Positions 1 through 11,343 are shown, counted from the first letter of the stretch. The stretch: DNA of 64,000 nucleotides from Theodoxus fluviatilis (GCA_034096865.1 JAWQFJ010016400.1:7501-71500), one strand, 5' to 3'. The notes: generated by a model from the sequence alone, not told the origin. Made by a program: numbers and translations.

Positions 1-85
1 GTGTGTGTATGTATGTGTGTGTGTGCATGTGTGTGTGCGTGCATGTGTGTGTGCGTGCATGTGTGTGTGCGTGCATGTGTGTAGA
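1..85. repeat. Imperfect (TG)n microsatellite
   Basis: TG dinucleotides interrupted by regular TGCGTGCATG variants, cut by the window edge. No gene is seen from here to about position 506, which would be the upstream region of the transporter gene. Confidence 0.9.
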
Positions 86-506
86 AGAGGAGACAATGGG
101 GAGGGGATGGGGGAACCCATGATATTAAAATGGCCACTGGCAGTTTTTCCCTCCGTCGGCATCTGGCACAGGAGAATAATCTGCCGTATACACGTGTCAA
201 GAAGAAAAAAGAAGCTTTGACAGCGAGGCCAGGCCAGAAACAGTCAACCCATACACGGGGCAATATGCACCATGCTGGTGCCAGCTGTTGCAAAAGGGGA
301 GAGTGAAAGAAGGGGATTGGCCAACGAACTTCATGTTGCTGTTGCCTTGCTATGGTAATCAATAGTTTGGATCAGTGTGACAGGTTGTCAGCAGACTTTG
401 CTTCTTACTCTCCAGGTAAATGCTGGATGATTGCTCGGCTTTTGCAAGGCTTTGGTGTAGCTATTGAATCCCTTTCCAGTGCTAAAATGTGAAAAAGGAA
501 ATGTAG

Positions 507-2135
507 TTGACAGAAGTGTGTTTTGAAAACCACCCCTTGACTCCACTAGCATTACTGAGCGAAGCGAGGAAAGCACCTTCACATCTAGGACCGAGTTCAT
601 GCACAAATCAGATCGTGTGGTTCTCAGCGATAACTCTGCGACTCGTTGAAATGAGAGAGACAGACGCCATGCAGAGGCCGAATGACCAGACAAACTCTTA
701 CGGAGCCACGAAGCAGGTGACAGGCGATGGCGGTGAGGTTGCATGGACTTTTCAGCAGGCAGTGGACGACATCGGCCTGGGATGGTTCCAACTCAAGATG
801 GGCGCGGTGCTTGGCCTGGGCATAATGGCGGGTTCCATGGAGCTGGGACTGATTGCCGTCTTGTCTTCCATCTTGCGTTGCCAGTGGCATCTTAACACAG
901 AGCAAGAGGCCGCCATCACCACGGCCGTCTTCTGTGGCGCCCTGGTGGGCGCTGTCGCCTGGGGAAGCTTGGCCGACTCGCACGGACGTCGTACAGCGTT
1001 GGTGTTGAGCATGAGCTTCACGCTCTGGTTTAGCTTCCTCAGCGTTTTCTCGCCCAACTATACATGGATCCTCATCACTCGAGCGCTCGTGGGTTTTGGC
1101 ATTGGCGGGGCTCCCCTGATAATCACCATATACTCAGAGTTCTTGCCCACGAATCACAGGGCCATGGTGATCCTAATGCTGTCATCCCTGTGGGCTTTTG
1201 GTAGCTCTCTAGTGGTCTGTCTGGCCCTCCTAGTCGTGCCCACTCTGGGCTGGAGGTATCTACTGGCATTCACGGCGACGCCTGTCCTGGGCTTCGTGCT
1301 CTCTTCTGCATGGTTACCAGAGAGTCCGCGTTTCCATCTCGTCAGCGGGAAGGAGCGCCTGGCTCTGACTACGCTGAAGAAATTGGCAGCTGCGAACGGG
1401 CGGATATTGCCGTGTGACCAGCTGCAGATCCCCAAACGCGGCGAGGCTGACGAGCATGGCGGTCTGCCGGATCTATTTTCAACTAATTTGCGGGGATTGA
1501 CTTTTGCTGTAAGTACTGTGTGGTTTGTGGCGGGCGGCTTCGGTCTCGTTGGCATCGTTTTGATGACTACAAGCCTTCTTCAGGATTCACGAGGGTGCTT
1601 CACTTCCCACGACCAGACTCCAGCCAGAGGTGACACGTGTTTTGCAGCCTGCAAGGAGCTGACGAGAAAAGAATACTTGGACATAGCACTCATTGCGCTG
1701 GCCGACATTCCCGGGGTGGCCGTCAGCCTGGTGACCGCGGAGAAGCTGGGAAGGACCTACAGCCTCGCCCTTCAACTGGGACTCTTCGCTGTGGCTGTCT
1801 TCCTGCTGAGCATCTGCGTCACGCGAGCATGGCTCATGTTCCTGCTCATGGCGGCCCGAATCTTCATGACAGGGGCCACGAAGGTGACGGGGCTCTACAC
1901 GGCGGAGGTCTTCCCGACGACGGTGCGAGCCTCGGGCCAGGGGTTCTGCAGCAGCGTGGCCATGGCAGGGGCCCTGCTGACGCCCTTCGTGGCCCAGGTC
2001 CTGCTGGCGGTGTCCGTTCCTGCGGCTGTCTCGCTGTACGGGGCGTGCGCCGCTCTGGCAGCTCTGATCTGCATGGTCTTCCTGCCCGAGACCAAAGGCA
2101 AGGCCATGAAGGACGTGCCTGGTGAGGCCGACTGA
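507..2135 (+). CDS. SVOP/SV2-like major facilitator transporter, intronless
   Basis: A 542-codon open frame whose product aligns from about residue 78 (TFQQAVDDIGLGWFQLKM) with synaptic vesicle 2-related protein (SVOP) and its paralogue SVOPL, members of the MFS organic-solute transporter group. Visible marks are the MFS motif A-like loop GSLADSHGRRTALVLS after the second membrane segment, the GFGIGGAPLIITIYSEFLP segment, a WLPESPR motif ending the N-terminal six-helix bundle, the paired-cysteine loop near FAACKELTRKEYLD before the second bundle, YTAEVFPTTVRASGQG in the C-terminal half, and FLPETKGKAM at the end. Twelve hydrophobic segments are expected. The frame opens at 507, but the ATGs at 651 and 669 (the latter in gacgccATG context) are more likely starts because nothing before them resembles the family. 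Substrate is unknown; SVOP itself is an orphan transporter of synaptic vesicles. Vertebrate SVOP genes have many introns, whereas none interrupts this copy, so it may be an old retrocopy or an intronless lineage-specific paralogue. Confidence 0.88.
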   Translation: MTEVCFENHPLTPLALLSEARKAPSHLGPSSCTNQIVWFSAITLRLVEMRETDAMQRPNDQTNSYGATKQVTGDGGEVAWTFQQAVDDIGLGWFQLKMGAVLGLGIMAGSMELGLIAVLSSILRCQWHLNTEQEAAITTAVFCGALVGAVAWGSLADSHGRRTALVLSMSFTLWFSFLSVFSPNYTWILITRALVGFGIGGAPLIITIYSEFLPTNHRAMVILMLSSLWAFGSSLVVCLALLVVPTLGWRYLLAFTATPVLGFVLSSAWLPESPRFHLVSGKERLALTTLKKLAAANGRILPCDQLQIPKRGEADEHGGLPDLFSTNLRGLTFAVSTVWFVAGGFGLVGIVLMTTSLLQDSRGCFTSHDQTPARGDTCFAACKELTRKEYLDIALIALADIPGVAVSLVTAEKLGRTYSLALQLGLFAVAVFLLSICVTRAWLMFLLMAARIFMTGATKVTGLYTAEVFPTTVRASGQGFCSSVAMAGALLTPFVAQVLLAVSVPAAVSLYGACAALAALICMVFLPETKGKAMKDVPGEAD

Positions 2136-3589
2136 TCCAGACATGTGGGAAACGTAGAGTAACAGTATGCTTTCTCTCCCCCATACTGGGTAAGTGACCA
2201 TACTCGGTTGTATTCGTCCCTCGCCTGAGAGTTTCAAGCAAGTAAATGAGCTGTTCTCTTAGGAGAAAAAGTGATTTAGCGCATGAAGTATATGTGTGTG
2301 GTCTGCATTGGACTAAGAAGAGTTAAATATTTTCTTAAGTACTTCTATAAGGCAGTTTCTATAATACCCCCTTCATCCCCCGCCACCCCCATCCACCACC
2401 CATCTCACCTCGAGTTTGTACAAGGAACAAAGGGTAATTCATACCTCGATGGGTGTGGCTGAACTTTATGGTGGAGGTCGGAAGGTGAGATGAGGGGTGG
2501 ATACATTTGACTTGCAGTCTATGGCCGCTGGCCCAAACACTGAATGAAATGAAACTGACCAGTCGTCCTGCCCCATTTGCACAAGTCATCATTATACCAG
2601 TATTGCTATGCTGCACTTGTGGGTCGGTATGTCGATGGTAGCTACCGAATGCCTAAATTATGGGGCGAGGCTGAATGACACAAATGGCAGAGTCGTGATC
2701 AACCTTCCAAGCTGATGCGGGAGCCTGGAGAAGGAGCTGCAGCTTCGACATTCCAGTCTGGCAAGAAGACGGTGCGGGTCCTGAGGCGATCAAGAGTCGG
2801 CGATCCAAAATGAAAATTTGGACATGGATGTAAATGAATGTAAACAACAAAAAGCACCTGCTTTGGATAGTGATTGAAGCCTTCTGATCTCGAGAGCTAC
2901 GGCCAACGACTCAGAACAGTTTTACCTATTCGGTTATTCATTGTATAAATTGTTTGCAGCAGTTATGCCTTCTTGTGATTTAAACAAACAAGTTTGTACT
3001 TTTATGTGATTCACATAGGTAGCAGGGTTTTTGTTTGTTTGTTTTTTAATACACGATAATATCCGCGAACAAAGGGGAATATTTCGCGGGTAAAAATTAT
3101 CATCACATGCAATTTTCATTGTTATCTAGATAGACACAAACTTTACTAGCTTTTATGAGAACTAGTGTGATTTTTTTTAACATCGTGAATTCGTCAGTTC
3201 AATGGCATCATACCTGCTGAACAGTAGTCAGATTCATGTGACTGGTTTGTTTGTTTGTTCGTTCGTTCGTTTATTTATTTATCTATTTATAAATCTTTCT
3301 TCCAGCATTGTAACTGATCGTTGAATGTATAATATTCTTAAAATTCGAGGCAACATGGTCGATTATCCAAGGCTCGTTGAGATTTATATCATTTGCATTT
3401 ATTTTACAAATTCACCATCTAGGTATCATGAGAATATGACATGAGTTTTTGAAAGCATAAATTTAATATTTTTCTCACTCAGGTTTAATCTTTTAACTGT
3501 CCAGATCTGTCCTGATGTCAATTTCATGTAGTAAAGTCTGGCTTTAATCATGCTGAAGTCTTGAACTGCATGTTTAGTTTACTTACGAG
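2136..3589. other. Intergenic stretch, no gene seen
   Basis: AT-rich non-coding sequence after the transporter stop codon, with a short (TTTG)/(TTCG)/(TTTA) tetranucleotide run at about 3247-3290. No clear AATAAA signal was seen within the first kilobase after the transporter gene. Confidence 0.6.
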
Positions 3590-3679
3590 ATGGTAAAGGT
3601 GCTAATTTTTGCAACTTTTCTTCCATTCGTGGGTGCTGAAACCACACACCTTTACCCCCGTTCATTGGTCTGCTCTTTT

Positions 3680-4125
3680 CATCACTCAACACCATTTCAA
3701 CTCCCTCTTTTCATCACTCCAACACCATTTCAACTCTCTTCTTTCATCACTCCAACACCATTTCAACTCTCTCTTTTCATCACTCCAACACCATTTCAAC
3801 TCCCTCTTTTCATCACTCCAACACCATTTCAACGCCCTCTTTTCATCACTCCAACACCATTTCAACTCCCTCTTTTCATCACTCCAACACCATTTCAACT
3901 CCCTCTTTTCATCACTCCAACATCATTTCAACTCCCTCTTTTCATCACTCCAACACCATCTCAACGCCCTCTTTTTATCACTCAACACCATCTCAACGCC
4001 CTCTTTTCATCACAACAACACCATCTCAACTCCCTCTTTTCATCACTCCAACACCATCTCAACTCCCTCTTTTCATCACAACACCATCTCAACTCCCTCT
4101 TTTCATCACTCCATCTCAACTCCCG
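3680..4125. repeat. 33-bp minisatellite, about 14 units
   Basis: Tandem copies of a 33-bp unit reading roughly caactccctcttttcatcac followed by tccaacaccattt, degenerating and shortening after 3970. Because 33 is a multiple of three, several frames on both strands stay open and read as 11-residue repeats such as LFITPTPFQLP. No start region, signal or flanking exon suggests a real protein. Confidence 0.9.
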
Positions 4126-4748
4126 GAGGAGCATGCAACCAGCTGATGATGAAACGCGCCAAAGTTAGCTTTCACAATTTTCAAGTTCAGCCCTCACAGG
4201 TACCCGTTTTACTCCTGGGCGGAGAGAAGGAAAGTGATGTAAGCACCTTGCTCAAGGATGCAACTCTAAGATCCACGCAGCTTTGAACGCCGCACACACT
4301 TGGCCACTGAGACCCACCTTTACCTTACGAGATAAAGTTAAGAATAAGATTCGTACGACTTGGCAACTTTTCACAATGTATCACGATACTTTATTGTCCA
4401 AAATATGGATCCCCCCCACCCCCCACCCAACCCCCCTTTTGTAAGTGTGGATGGAATACAGGTTGAAATTTTATTTACTTTAGAAAAATGAAAAGCGACA
4501 TAATAATTGACTTGCAGAAGAGAATAAGAGAAAAGTAAATTGAGTTTAATTTTCATATTTAAGTAGAATACACAAATCCCTACATACATGTATCTCAGTA
4601 TACTGTGTTTAATACTAATAATAGACCAACTGCAAAGTTCACGCAGTTGTATGGTGCCTCATCAGCCCACGAAATCGATCAGTAGGCCGTTCAATATGCT
4701 TAGTGCTCGATAGCACTCGGGTGCTCAATTTTGAACGGCGTGATAGGC
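4126..4748. other. No gene seen
   Basis: Non-coding sequence with a C-rich run at 4407-4436, ending at the left end of the Harbinger-type element. Confidence 0.5.
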
Positions 4749-5598
4749 TAAAGGCCTTCGCACACGAGGCAACTCCACTCCGGCAACTCGATTGCTTGCC
4801 ATACATTGCTTCGTGTGCGATGTCGGTTGAAAGCAACTGGCATTCCAAGCAACTTTCCACGCAACCAGCAACTGAGTTGCTCGTGTTTCAACCTGTTCTA
4901 GTTTTGGGGGCAGTGGCGTGCCACTCCAGCAACTCTCTGTGAATCCACCAATCACCGGGCGACTTTAGAGCCTCGTTCTCGCGTTCTTGCGACTGTTCGC
5001 AAAAGTAAATGGCGGAGATGTCTTCGCTTCGCACAGAAAACGCTGTATTTCAGGATACTAGAAACCCCATCCAAAGAAAATGTAAGCTATGAACAGCATT
5101 AATTTATCAAAGCTGTATGTTGAATGCATCAATAGGTCGTGAAAGCTGCTACATTTTAAAAATGGAAATGCGGGTCAATGCACCTTCACGCCGAAGCATC
5201 GCTGTTGACATTGTGTACAAAGCTAGTGTTGTCTGATACCACGAATACGATACATTTAAATTGCATCTGTGTTATGAAAATACTGTTCAGATTAAATTCA
5301 TTAATTAATTGAGGCCCAACCAGCTGCAACAATTCCTGAAAATGTTCATGGCTCATTCAAAGGAAAGTTCTTGTTGCCTTGAGATCCTCGTTGAGGAGCT
5401 CTTGTAGCAGACATGGGTAGGCACCATGCCTTGGTCGTTTTGTCAACCATTCACGAGACCAACACGATCTTTTTTTCTTTTTACTTTGCTTAGATGACGA
5501 AGTACTGTCGCCATCGTCACTCTAAGTGTCAGTCATGCTAGGGCAAGCCTTCGGGGGAGAGATGCAGAGCGTCTTGAGTGCAAGCGCGATAATTAATA

Positions 5599-5603
5599 CG
5601 CTT
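5599..5603. repeat. Target-site duplication CGCTT, left copy
   Basis: CGCTT directly abuts the TGTGACG start of the left LTR and matches the five bases after the right LTR at 12700-12704, a 5-bp duplication as made by Ty3/gypsy-type integrases. Confidence 0.8.
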
Positions 5604-6927
5604 TGTGACGTGCTCGTTCTCCAATTTAATTTAAGTCATTTAATTAAATTAAATTCTGGCTTGTTACTCATGTCTAGGGGTAGAATCTTAGAGAAACGAT
5701 TCACGCACCTTCATTCTCTTAATCAAACTACTGATGTAATATGTCTGGAATTAAGGAAATGGAAACACAACTGTAATTTAAATGGTTTTTTAATCAAGTC
5801 AGAATTATCTCCTTCAACAGAGGAATCAGCGACAAGCGCTACAAACCATAGCAATGCAAAGTTAGGCAAGAGCAATCAATTATTCATGACAATGCACAGG
5901 GAAAATAAATTCTGCCAAGCCTGAGGGGTAGAAAACAAGGTACTTATCTTTCACGACAAAACTTCGAGAGGTTCACGTGCCGACGCGGCCTCCACGCTCA
6001 ACGCGTGCCACAGAGGCAGGGAAGGGGTGAGGGGAAGGGGAAGAAGCACACGGTGCATTCAAAGCACGTGGCCTAGGGTGATTTTCACCCTCACGACGAA
6101 ATATGGCGTTTCGGTTTTCCTAACAGGCGAGACAGCTTGGGTAGACTTCAAGCTACTATCACGGGACGGTCTTACTTGGGGACGTTTTCAAAATGGAGAA
6201 GACTGGTCCCTCGTGGTTCTTTCTTTCTCTCGTCTCGTCTTTTAGCTGGCATGGGGGAGGTCGGACTGAGGTCATTCCTGTAGAGCGGGCGGTGGGCTGT
6301 CTTTCTTCTCATCGTTCAGCAAGCATGTGGGGCGGACCGAAGCCATTCCGGTAGGGCTGGCGGTGGGCTGTATTCGCTGTCCATCCGACTGAAGTCCGGA
6401 TAGTTCCTTTTCTTCCTCTCTTCACTTCTCTGCTCAACAATGGCCGTGGCCATGAAAATCCTATCACTCATCCCGAACAGGGCGCCAGTATCTACTTGGA
6501 TCTGTTCTCTGAAAAATAACCTTATCGGGCGCCACGAGTGACCCAAACACAGGTTTAAATACCTTTCTGGAAATCACTGAGTCTCTCCCGTCCAATCACT
6601 GCACAGTGGATGGTCTTGAGTCACGATTTCGCATTGTCAACCAATCAGTGATCGGCAGTATATATATTAACTGATGAGTACAGTTCTGATTGATCATTCT
6701 AACTGGCCACCACCATTGGTCAGTCCTCTGGAATATTGTCAGTAGATTGGCCGAAGTGATATCACCAGTGGAGAAACAGTTAAGTCCAAATTAACCACTC
6801 AAAACCACAATATAACAGGGCGTCATTTCTGACCCTACACCGGCTTTGGCAGACGATACACTTCACGCTACGGCTTTGGCAGCAAAACAATAATAAAGAG
6901 AGGGGGAGGAAAAGTTGTTTCGTCACA
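5604..6927 (-). repeat. 3' LTR of the minus-strand retrotransposon
   Basis: About 1324 bp, matching 11367-12699 along its whole length with scattered substitutions and a few small indels (for example near 6180 versus 11945). Termini TGTGACG/CGTCACA form a perfect 7-bp inverted repeat. The differences between the two LTRs indicate an insertion that is not brand-new. Confidence 0.9.
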
Positions 6928-6942
6928 TGCCTCCCTCCCTCA
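6928..6942 (-). other. Polypurine tract
   Basis: On the minus strand GAGGGAGGGAGGCA lies immediately before the TGTGACG of the 3' LTR, the place and composition expected for the plus-strand DNA primer of an LTR retroelement. Confidence 0.75.
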
Positions 6943-8869
6943 ATGAGAAAAATTTTATGGAATGAAATTTTTCACAAACAATCATATAATCAATGAATAC
7001 ATCACAACCACGGATATAATCATTCCTCAGCCTCCCTTAGGAGTGCACACAAGTCATAGTGGCTTACGGCACGAAGTCTTCGTACCTGCATCAAACACAT
7101 TCAAAAAGGGACAAACCCCAGTAACTCTTAAACAGAAATGTCTAAGCACAAACACCACAATCTTCCCAATAAACACATCAGTCACTGGAACGCTCCAGGA
7201 TAAATAAACTAAAATCCATCACATCCACAATGGCTGAAACCCAAACCTCTTAAACAAGACAATCTCTCTCAAACAAAAGGGGCCCCAGGTTATGTAGTCT
7301 ATTTTACTATTAGGCCAATCGGTACAGAAACAGGCGGTGAGGACTACACCAGCCTCATTCAATAATGCCTGACATTCCGTCAACCCGACCACCACCCAGG
7401 TCTAGGCCAATAAAACTTCACTATCCATGGTGACATTCAATCAAACCCATGAAGTCTGGAAACCTAAGAACTACTTTGTCTCCTCATAAGGAGCTAAACA
7501 ACAGACTCCACCCAAACCTTGAAACTTTACATTATTCGCCTTTTACGAAACGCGCAGGAATACGCGGTGGGCCAATTCTTTATCCCCGAACCCACAGGGG
7601 TAAGGAACTAACACACCAAGGAATAACTAATGTGTCTCTACTCAAAAAATGGCAAGAACACAAACTTCACCGCCAACACAAGAAGAGACAACAACTTCCT
7701 TCTATCTCCTCCCTTACACTGGTCTCAGCCATGAGACGATATAATGCATTACTACACTGCAACTATATTCTCCAAACACCACAACACCATTGAGTCGCTT
7801 CTCTAGCAGACTACAATCACCAAACATCATAATCATTGAGTCGCTCTCCTAGCAGACTGCAATCACCAATAACAATAACTCACTCCTCAAAATAGATAAT
7901 CCTTGCTAGTGACACAGGGATTCAACACACTACGTGCAAACACTGAACCGATCCACTCTGGACTCCGTTCAGCCCACCCACTCGCACGAGCTATGCAAAT
8001 TTCACCAACCACACAGCACGACAGACTAAACACTGTTTCTCGCTGTACTTCTTTAACACCATCCAGACCTCTCACAGCATAGTGGAACAATAAGCATCTG
8101 CAACACGTATCAGTGCATAACGCAGTACTGTCCATTCAAGCCACAACCTCAAAATCAGAGGCACTAGCCAACCACCTGACCATCACACCGGCCCACCAAA
8201 CTCTCACACTGGCTATAAAAAACTTCTCCGCGTTAACACGCACACTGGCAACACAATCTCTCTCTCTTCCTACAGGTCCACTCTGCTCACTCTCCACGCA
8301 TCACACTCCTCACGCGGGTGCTTGACAACGAATGTCACTCCAATAAACAGCCTGACTAGAAACTATCAGTGCTGCCTAGACAAACACATCTGCTAACTTT
8401 CAACCAACGAACTTATGGAGAAAATGTGGTTCCGTCCCAACACTATTTCACTGAAGATAAACTTCACTGTGTTAAGGAAAACGAACTCGGAAGCCACTCA
8501 ATAACAACAAATCATCTACACAAGTCACTAGACTGTTAATCAAACCAGATGACTAATCTATCAAACTTACTGCTATCCTACAACCATGTTTACAACAACA
8601 ATACCGTTAAGAACGGGGTGTTTAAACTATGATCAGGAATTGCTGTGTATTAATTGAGCAATACGAGTGTCTATCTATGTCAACCGCTCAGTGAAAATAC
8701 TAGCAGTTTCTCGCAAACCACTTGCAAAACGACAACACACTCTTTCTCACTCCCACACCCATTCATTCCTCTCTCGAAGTTCAGCCTTTCTTCCTCTTCC
8801 TCCAGTCAAACCATTTTCTCTCTCTCTGTCTCGCCTCTCTGAGACTCTCATCAGCACACACAATTGCTC
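6943..8869 (-). other. Retrotransposon interior without pol
   Basis: About 1.9 kb between the gag-protease frame and the polypurine tract, where pol would normally sit. Only short disconnected frames are present and none shows reverse transcriptase or integrase motifs. The stretch 7537-7605 matches a piece of the genome's TGGATGG-tailed SINE family, and 7793-7868 holds a duplicated ~43-bp segment (ttgagtcgct...caatcaccaa). Confidence 0.65.
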
Positions 8870-10345
8870 TCATCTCCATCCTTCCTCTTCCAAGTCAGTC
8901 AACTCCACACCAGTCTTCCCATAAGACTCAGGCTCTACTTCCATCTCTTCTTCCTTCACACACTTGCCCTCTCCCTCCAATCTCTCCAACGAGCGACAAG
9001 CATACATCTCACAGTCTACTGACAAGACTACTTCTGCTTGCTCCTCACAAGGCACCACGCAAACACCTCCATCAGCAGGAGCTGATGAATACAGACCAGG
9101 CGTCTCACCCGCCACGTCTCCACTCACACCACCATCAGCTTGAGCTGACGAATACAAACCAGGCGTCTCACCCGCCCCGTCTCCACTCTTGACCTCCACT
9201 TCTCCCAGTGGGCACACTCCACACCTCTCTGACACAGAGACATCCCGGGGCTGGCCTTCAAGCGCAGACACCCCTCTCAGGAAACATCCTGGAGATTCAC
9301 CACTCTCTTCTAACTCCCTCTCCTCACTCAGGACTCCGAGCACTACAGGCTCACAAGGGAGAATTCCATTCCCCTTCTCACACTGACTCTCCTCAGTAGC
9401 AACCATCTCCTCAGAAGCAACAATCTCCTCAGAAGCAACAATCTCCTCCCTCTGGAGGTCTTGGAGCGACACAGGCTCACTCATCTCACTCAGGGCAAGT
9501 GCAGTCTCTTCCGTACTGACATTCACCTTCCGACCTGCCAAATCATTTCCCAATATCACATCCACCCATGAGGGAGCCATCTGTTTCAACACGCCAACTA
9601 CTGCGTGACCACAATACTCTTCCGTGCTCAGTCTTACCTCATGTAGGGGAATAGAAAAACTTCTATCATCAACGTATGACAACACAATTCCACTACCAAA
9701 ACATGTCCCCAGAATTCTCTTCCCAGTGTCTGACCCTTCCCAGTCTGCAAGAACAGCAGACCGCACCAATGTAATCTCTGAGACTGTACTACGGAGCACA
9801 GTGACAGGCACCTCCTGCCTCCCCACACGCAATTTTCCACGAGTCTCATAGGGATTAGCGCGCTTTGCAACACTTCCCTTCACCGGACGGGCCGGCTGGC
9901 TAGCCACACCAGACTCATGTGTCTCCATCCTCGCCCCATCCACAACCTCACACACCCGTCCACTCTTCTTTGGCACCATGCCACGATTTCCCACAGCGAC
10001 CACACGAGCTTTCATATCAGTGGCTATCCTCATCTGACAGTCACGCGCTACGTGTCCCATTCTCTTACATCTAAAGCACATGACTTTTCTAAAAGATCGG
10101 TTCACACCTCGATCTTCCCTCCATCCGCCACCTCGGACTGGACAATCAAGTCTCCTGTGTCCTATCTCAAAACACCTGTGGCATGTGATCTCTCTCTCCC
10201 TCTCTCTATCCTCCTCTCTCTCAGCATCCGCCTCTCTTCTCTCAGCATCTCCTCCCTCTGTTCTTCCATCAATTTGGCCAATATCTCCTCTTCCTCCCCA
10301 TCTCTCCACTCTCTGTCTCTCTCCTCCCTCTCGAACTCTCTGCAA
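8870..10345 (-). CDS. Gag nucleocapsid plus degenerate retropepsin
   Basis: A 491-codon frame. Near the start it carries two CCHC zinc knuckles: CHRCFEIGHRRLDC and CFRCKRMGHVARDC, both with C-X2-C-X4-H-X4-C spacing, typical of nucleocapsid. A protease-like domain follows, with VTVLRSTVSEITLVR where related mollusc gypsy proteins have LRDTGCE, and DVILGNDLAG at its C-terminal side. The catalytic aspartate of D-T-G is thus Ser here, so the protease should be dead. The remaining ~250 residues are acidic, rich in Glu, Ser and Val, and contain a 28-residue duplication ending GETPGLYSSA. The frame overlaps the upstream coiled-coil frame by 77 bp in a different frame, implying either a frameshift lesion or programmed frameshifting. 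Confidence 0.8.
   Translation of the reverse strand: MQRVREGGERQRVERWGGRGDIGQIDGRTEGGDAERREADAEREEDREREREITCHRCFEIGHRRLDCPVRGGGWREDRGVNRSFRKVMCFRCKRMGHVARDCQMRIATDMKARVVAVGNRGMVPKKSGRVCEVVDGARMETHESGVASQPARPVKGSVAKRANPYETRGKLRVGRQEVPVTVLRSTVSEITLVRSAVLADWEGSDTGKRILGTCFGSGIVLSYVDDRSFSIPLHEVRLSTEEYCGHAVVGVLKQMAPSWVDVILGNDLAGRKVNVSTEETALALSEMSEPVSLQDLQREEIVASEEIVASEEMVATEESQCEKGNGILPCEPVVLGVLSEERELEESGESPGCFLRGVSALEGQPRDVSVSERCGVCPLGEVEVKSGDGAGETPGLYSSAQADGGVSGDVAGETPGLYSSAPADGGVCVVPCEEQAEVVLSVDCEMYACRSLERLEGEGKCVKEEEMEVEPESYGKTGVELTDLEEEGWR
9062..9185 (-). repeat. 57-bp coding duplication in the gag C-terminus
   Basis: Two in-tandem copies encode G-D-x-A-G-E-T-P-G-L-Y-S-S-A-x-A-D-G-G-V. The copies differ at only a few bases. 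Confidence 0.75.
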
Positions 10346-10787
10346 TCTCCCTCTTGCTCTCCTCTATCTCCGACCACTCTCTTTTCAACTTCTCGGCCGA
10401 TTCCCTGGCTCTCTCTGCCGCCTCTATCTTTTCTTTCTCCAACTTCTCTGTAGCCTCCCGCTTCTCTCTTTCCCACTCCAAATTTAATCGTCTCATCTCA
10501 ATCTCATGCTGCTTCTGTCTCTCCTCCGCCTCTGCCTTCCATCGTTGTAATGTCAACTTATGCTGCTTCTGCTTCTCCTCCTCCTGCTCTTTATCTTTCT
10601 CCCTCTGCTCCGCTTCCCACTTCTCCTTTATTACTGTTCTTCTGAACTTGAACAAAATCTCTCGCAATTCGCCTTCAGTAGCCCCCTCGCTTGCACTCAA
10701 ACCAAACCCCTCTATCACAAACTTCAAACTTGCCCTTTTCAACAAGCAGATCAACTCAACCGTCGGCAATACTGCAACGTCCACCAT
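10269..10787 (-). CDS. Gag N-terminal coiled-coil segment
   Basis: 172 codons. Residues 1-45 (LPTVELICLLKRASLKFVIE onward to LREILFKF) form a small helical domain; residues ~50-150 are a Glu/Lys/Arg-rich predicted coiled coil. The same arrangement starts Gag in many invertebrate gypsy elements. The capsid region that normally separates the coiled coil from the zinc knuckles is not recognisable: the coiled coil runs almost straight into the knuckle frame. The start domain resembles the product of the upstream frame at 10844-11089. Confidence 0.6.
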   Translation of the reverse strand: MVDVAVLPTVELICLLKRASLKFVIEGFGLSASEGATEGELREILFKFRRTVIKEKWEAEQREKDKEQEEEKQKQHKLTLQRWKAEAEERQKQHEIEMRRLNLEWEREKREATEKLEKEKIEAAERARESAEKLKREWSEIEESKREIAESSRGRRETESGEMGRKRRYWPN

Positions 10788-10843
10788 TGTAAAGTTTCGC
10801 TAGCTTCACAAACACTAATGAATCAGCAAGAATCCAAACAGCA

Positions 10844-11089
10844 CTAACTGCACGATCTCCAGCAAGCCAATCTCTCTCCCTCCCTCTCTCCCCGTTGCTC
10901 AGGCACAACCACTTTCGGCTTACTCTCAGCCCTCCTTTCTCCCATGAAACCATTCAGAGCCTCCTGCATAACAGCTTTTGAAGCTCCTTTTCCCACATCC
11001 AGACCATATTTCTCAATCATGACTTCCAAACCCTGTTTATCTAAGGACAAAATCTCCGACAATGTCGGCCATTCTCCTCTCTCCGCCAT
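10844..11089 (-). CDS. Gag 5'-most frame, duplicated start domain
   Basis: 81 codons beginning 256 bp inside the primer binding site. Its residues 9-49 (PTLSEILSLDKQGLEVMIEK and following GLDVGKGASKAVMQEALNGF) line up with PTVELICLLKRASLKFVIEG plus FGLSASEGATEGELREILFK in the next frame, so the start domain is present twice. Function of the domain is unknown. Probably the true beginning of the Gag polyprotein, now separated by decay. Confidence 0.5.
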   Translation of the reverse strand: MAERGEWPTLSEILSLDKQGLEVMIEKYGLDVGKGASKAVMQEALNGFMGERRAESKPKVVVPEQRGEREGERLACWRSCS

Positions 11090-11343
11090 GACTATGAATT
11101 ATCAATTCCACAAGCACTAAAGAGAAAACTGGCAAACTTTCCACACCAAGTAACTACTCAATTCCTAGCGATAGTCAAATCAATACTAAACAAGGTCACA
11201 CAAGGCAGCAATGCATGAGAGCAAAAAGGTGAATCAAACAATGGCAGGTCATGTCACAACAATCACTCGCTCAAGGCACAGGCACTCCAAACCTGACTGT
11301 TAGACATGGATTCAGAATTTTAACTATTGCATTTCGTTCACAA

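Noticed and set aside
9917..10453. Ser/Leu-rich 178-codon plus-strand frame
   Set aside because: Shadow of the Glu/Arg-rich gag coiled coil on the minus strand.
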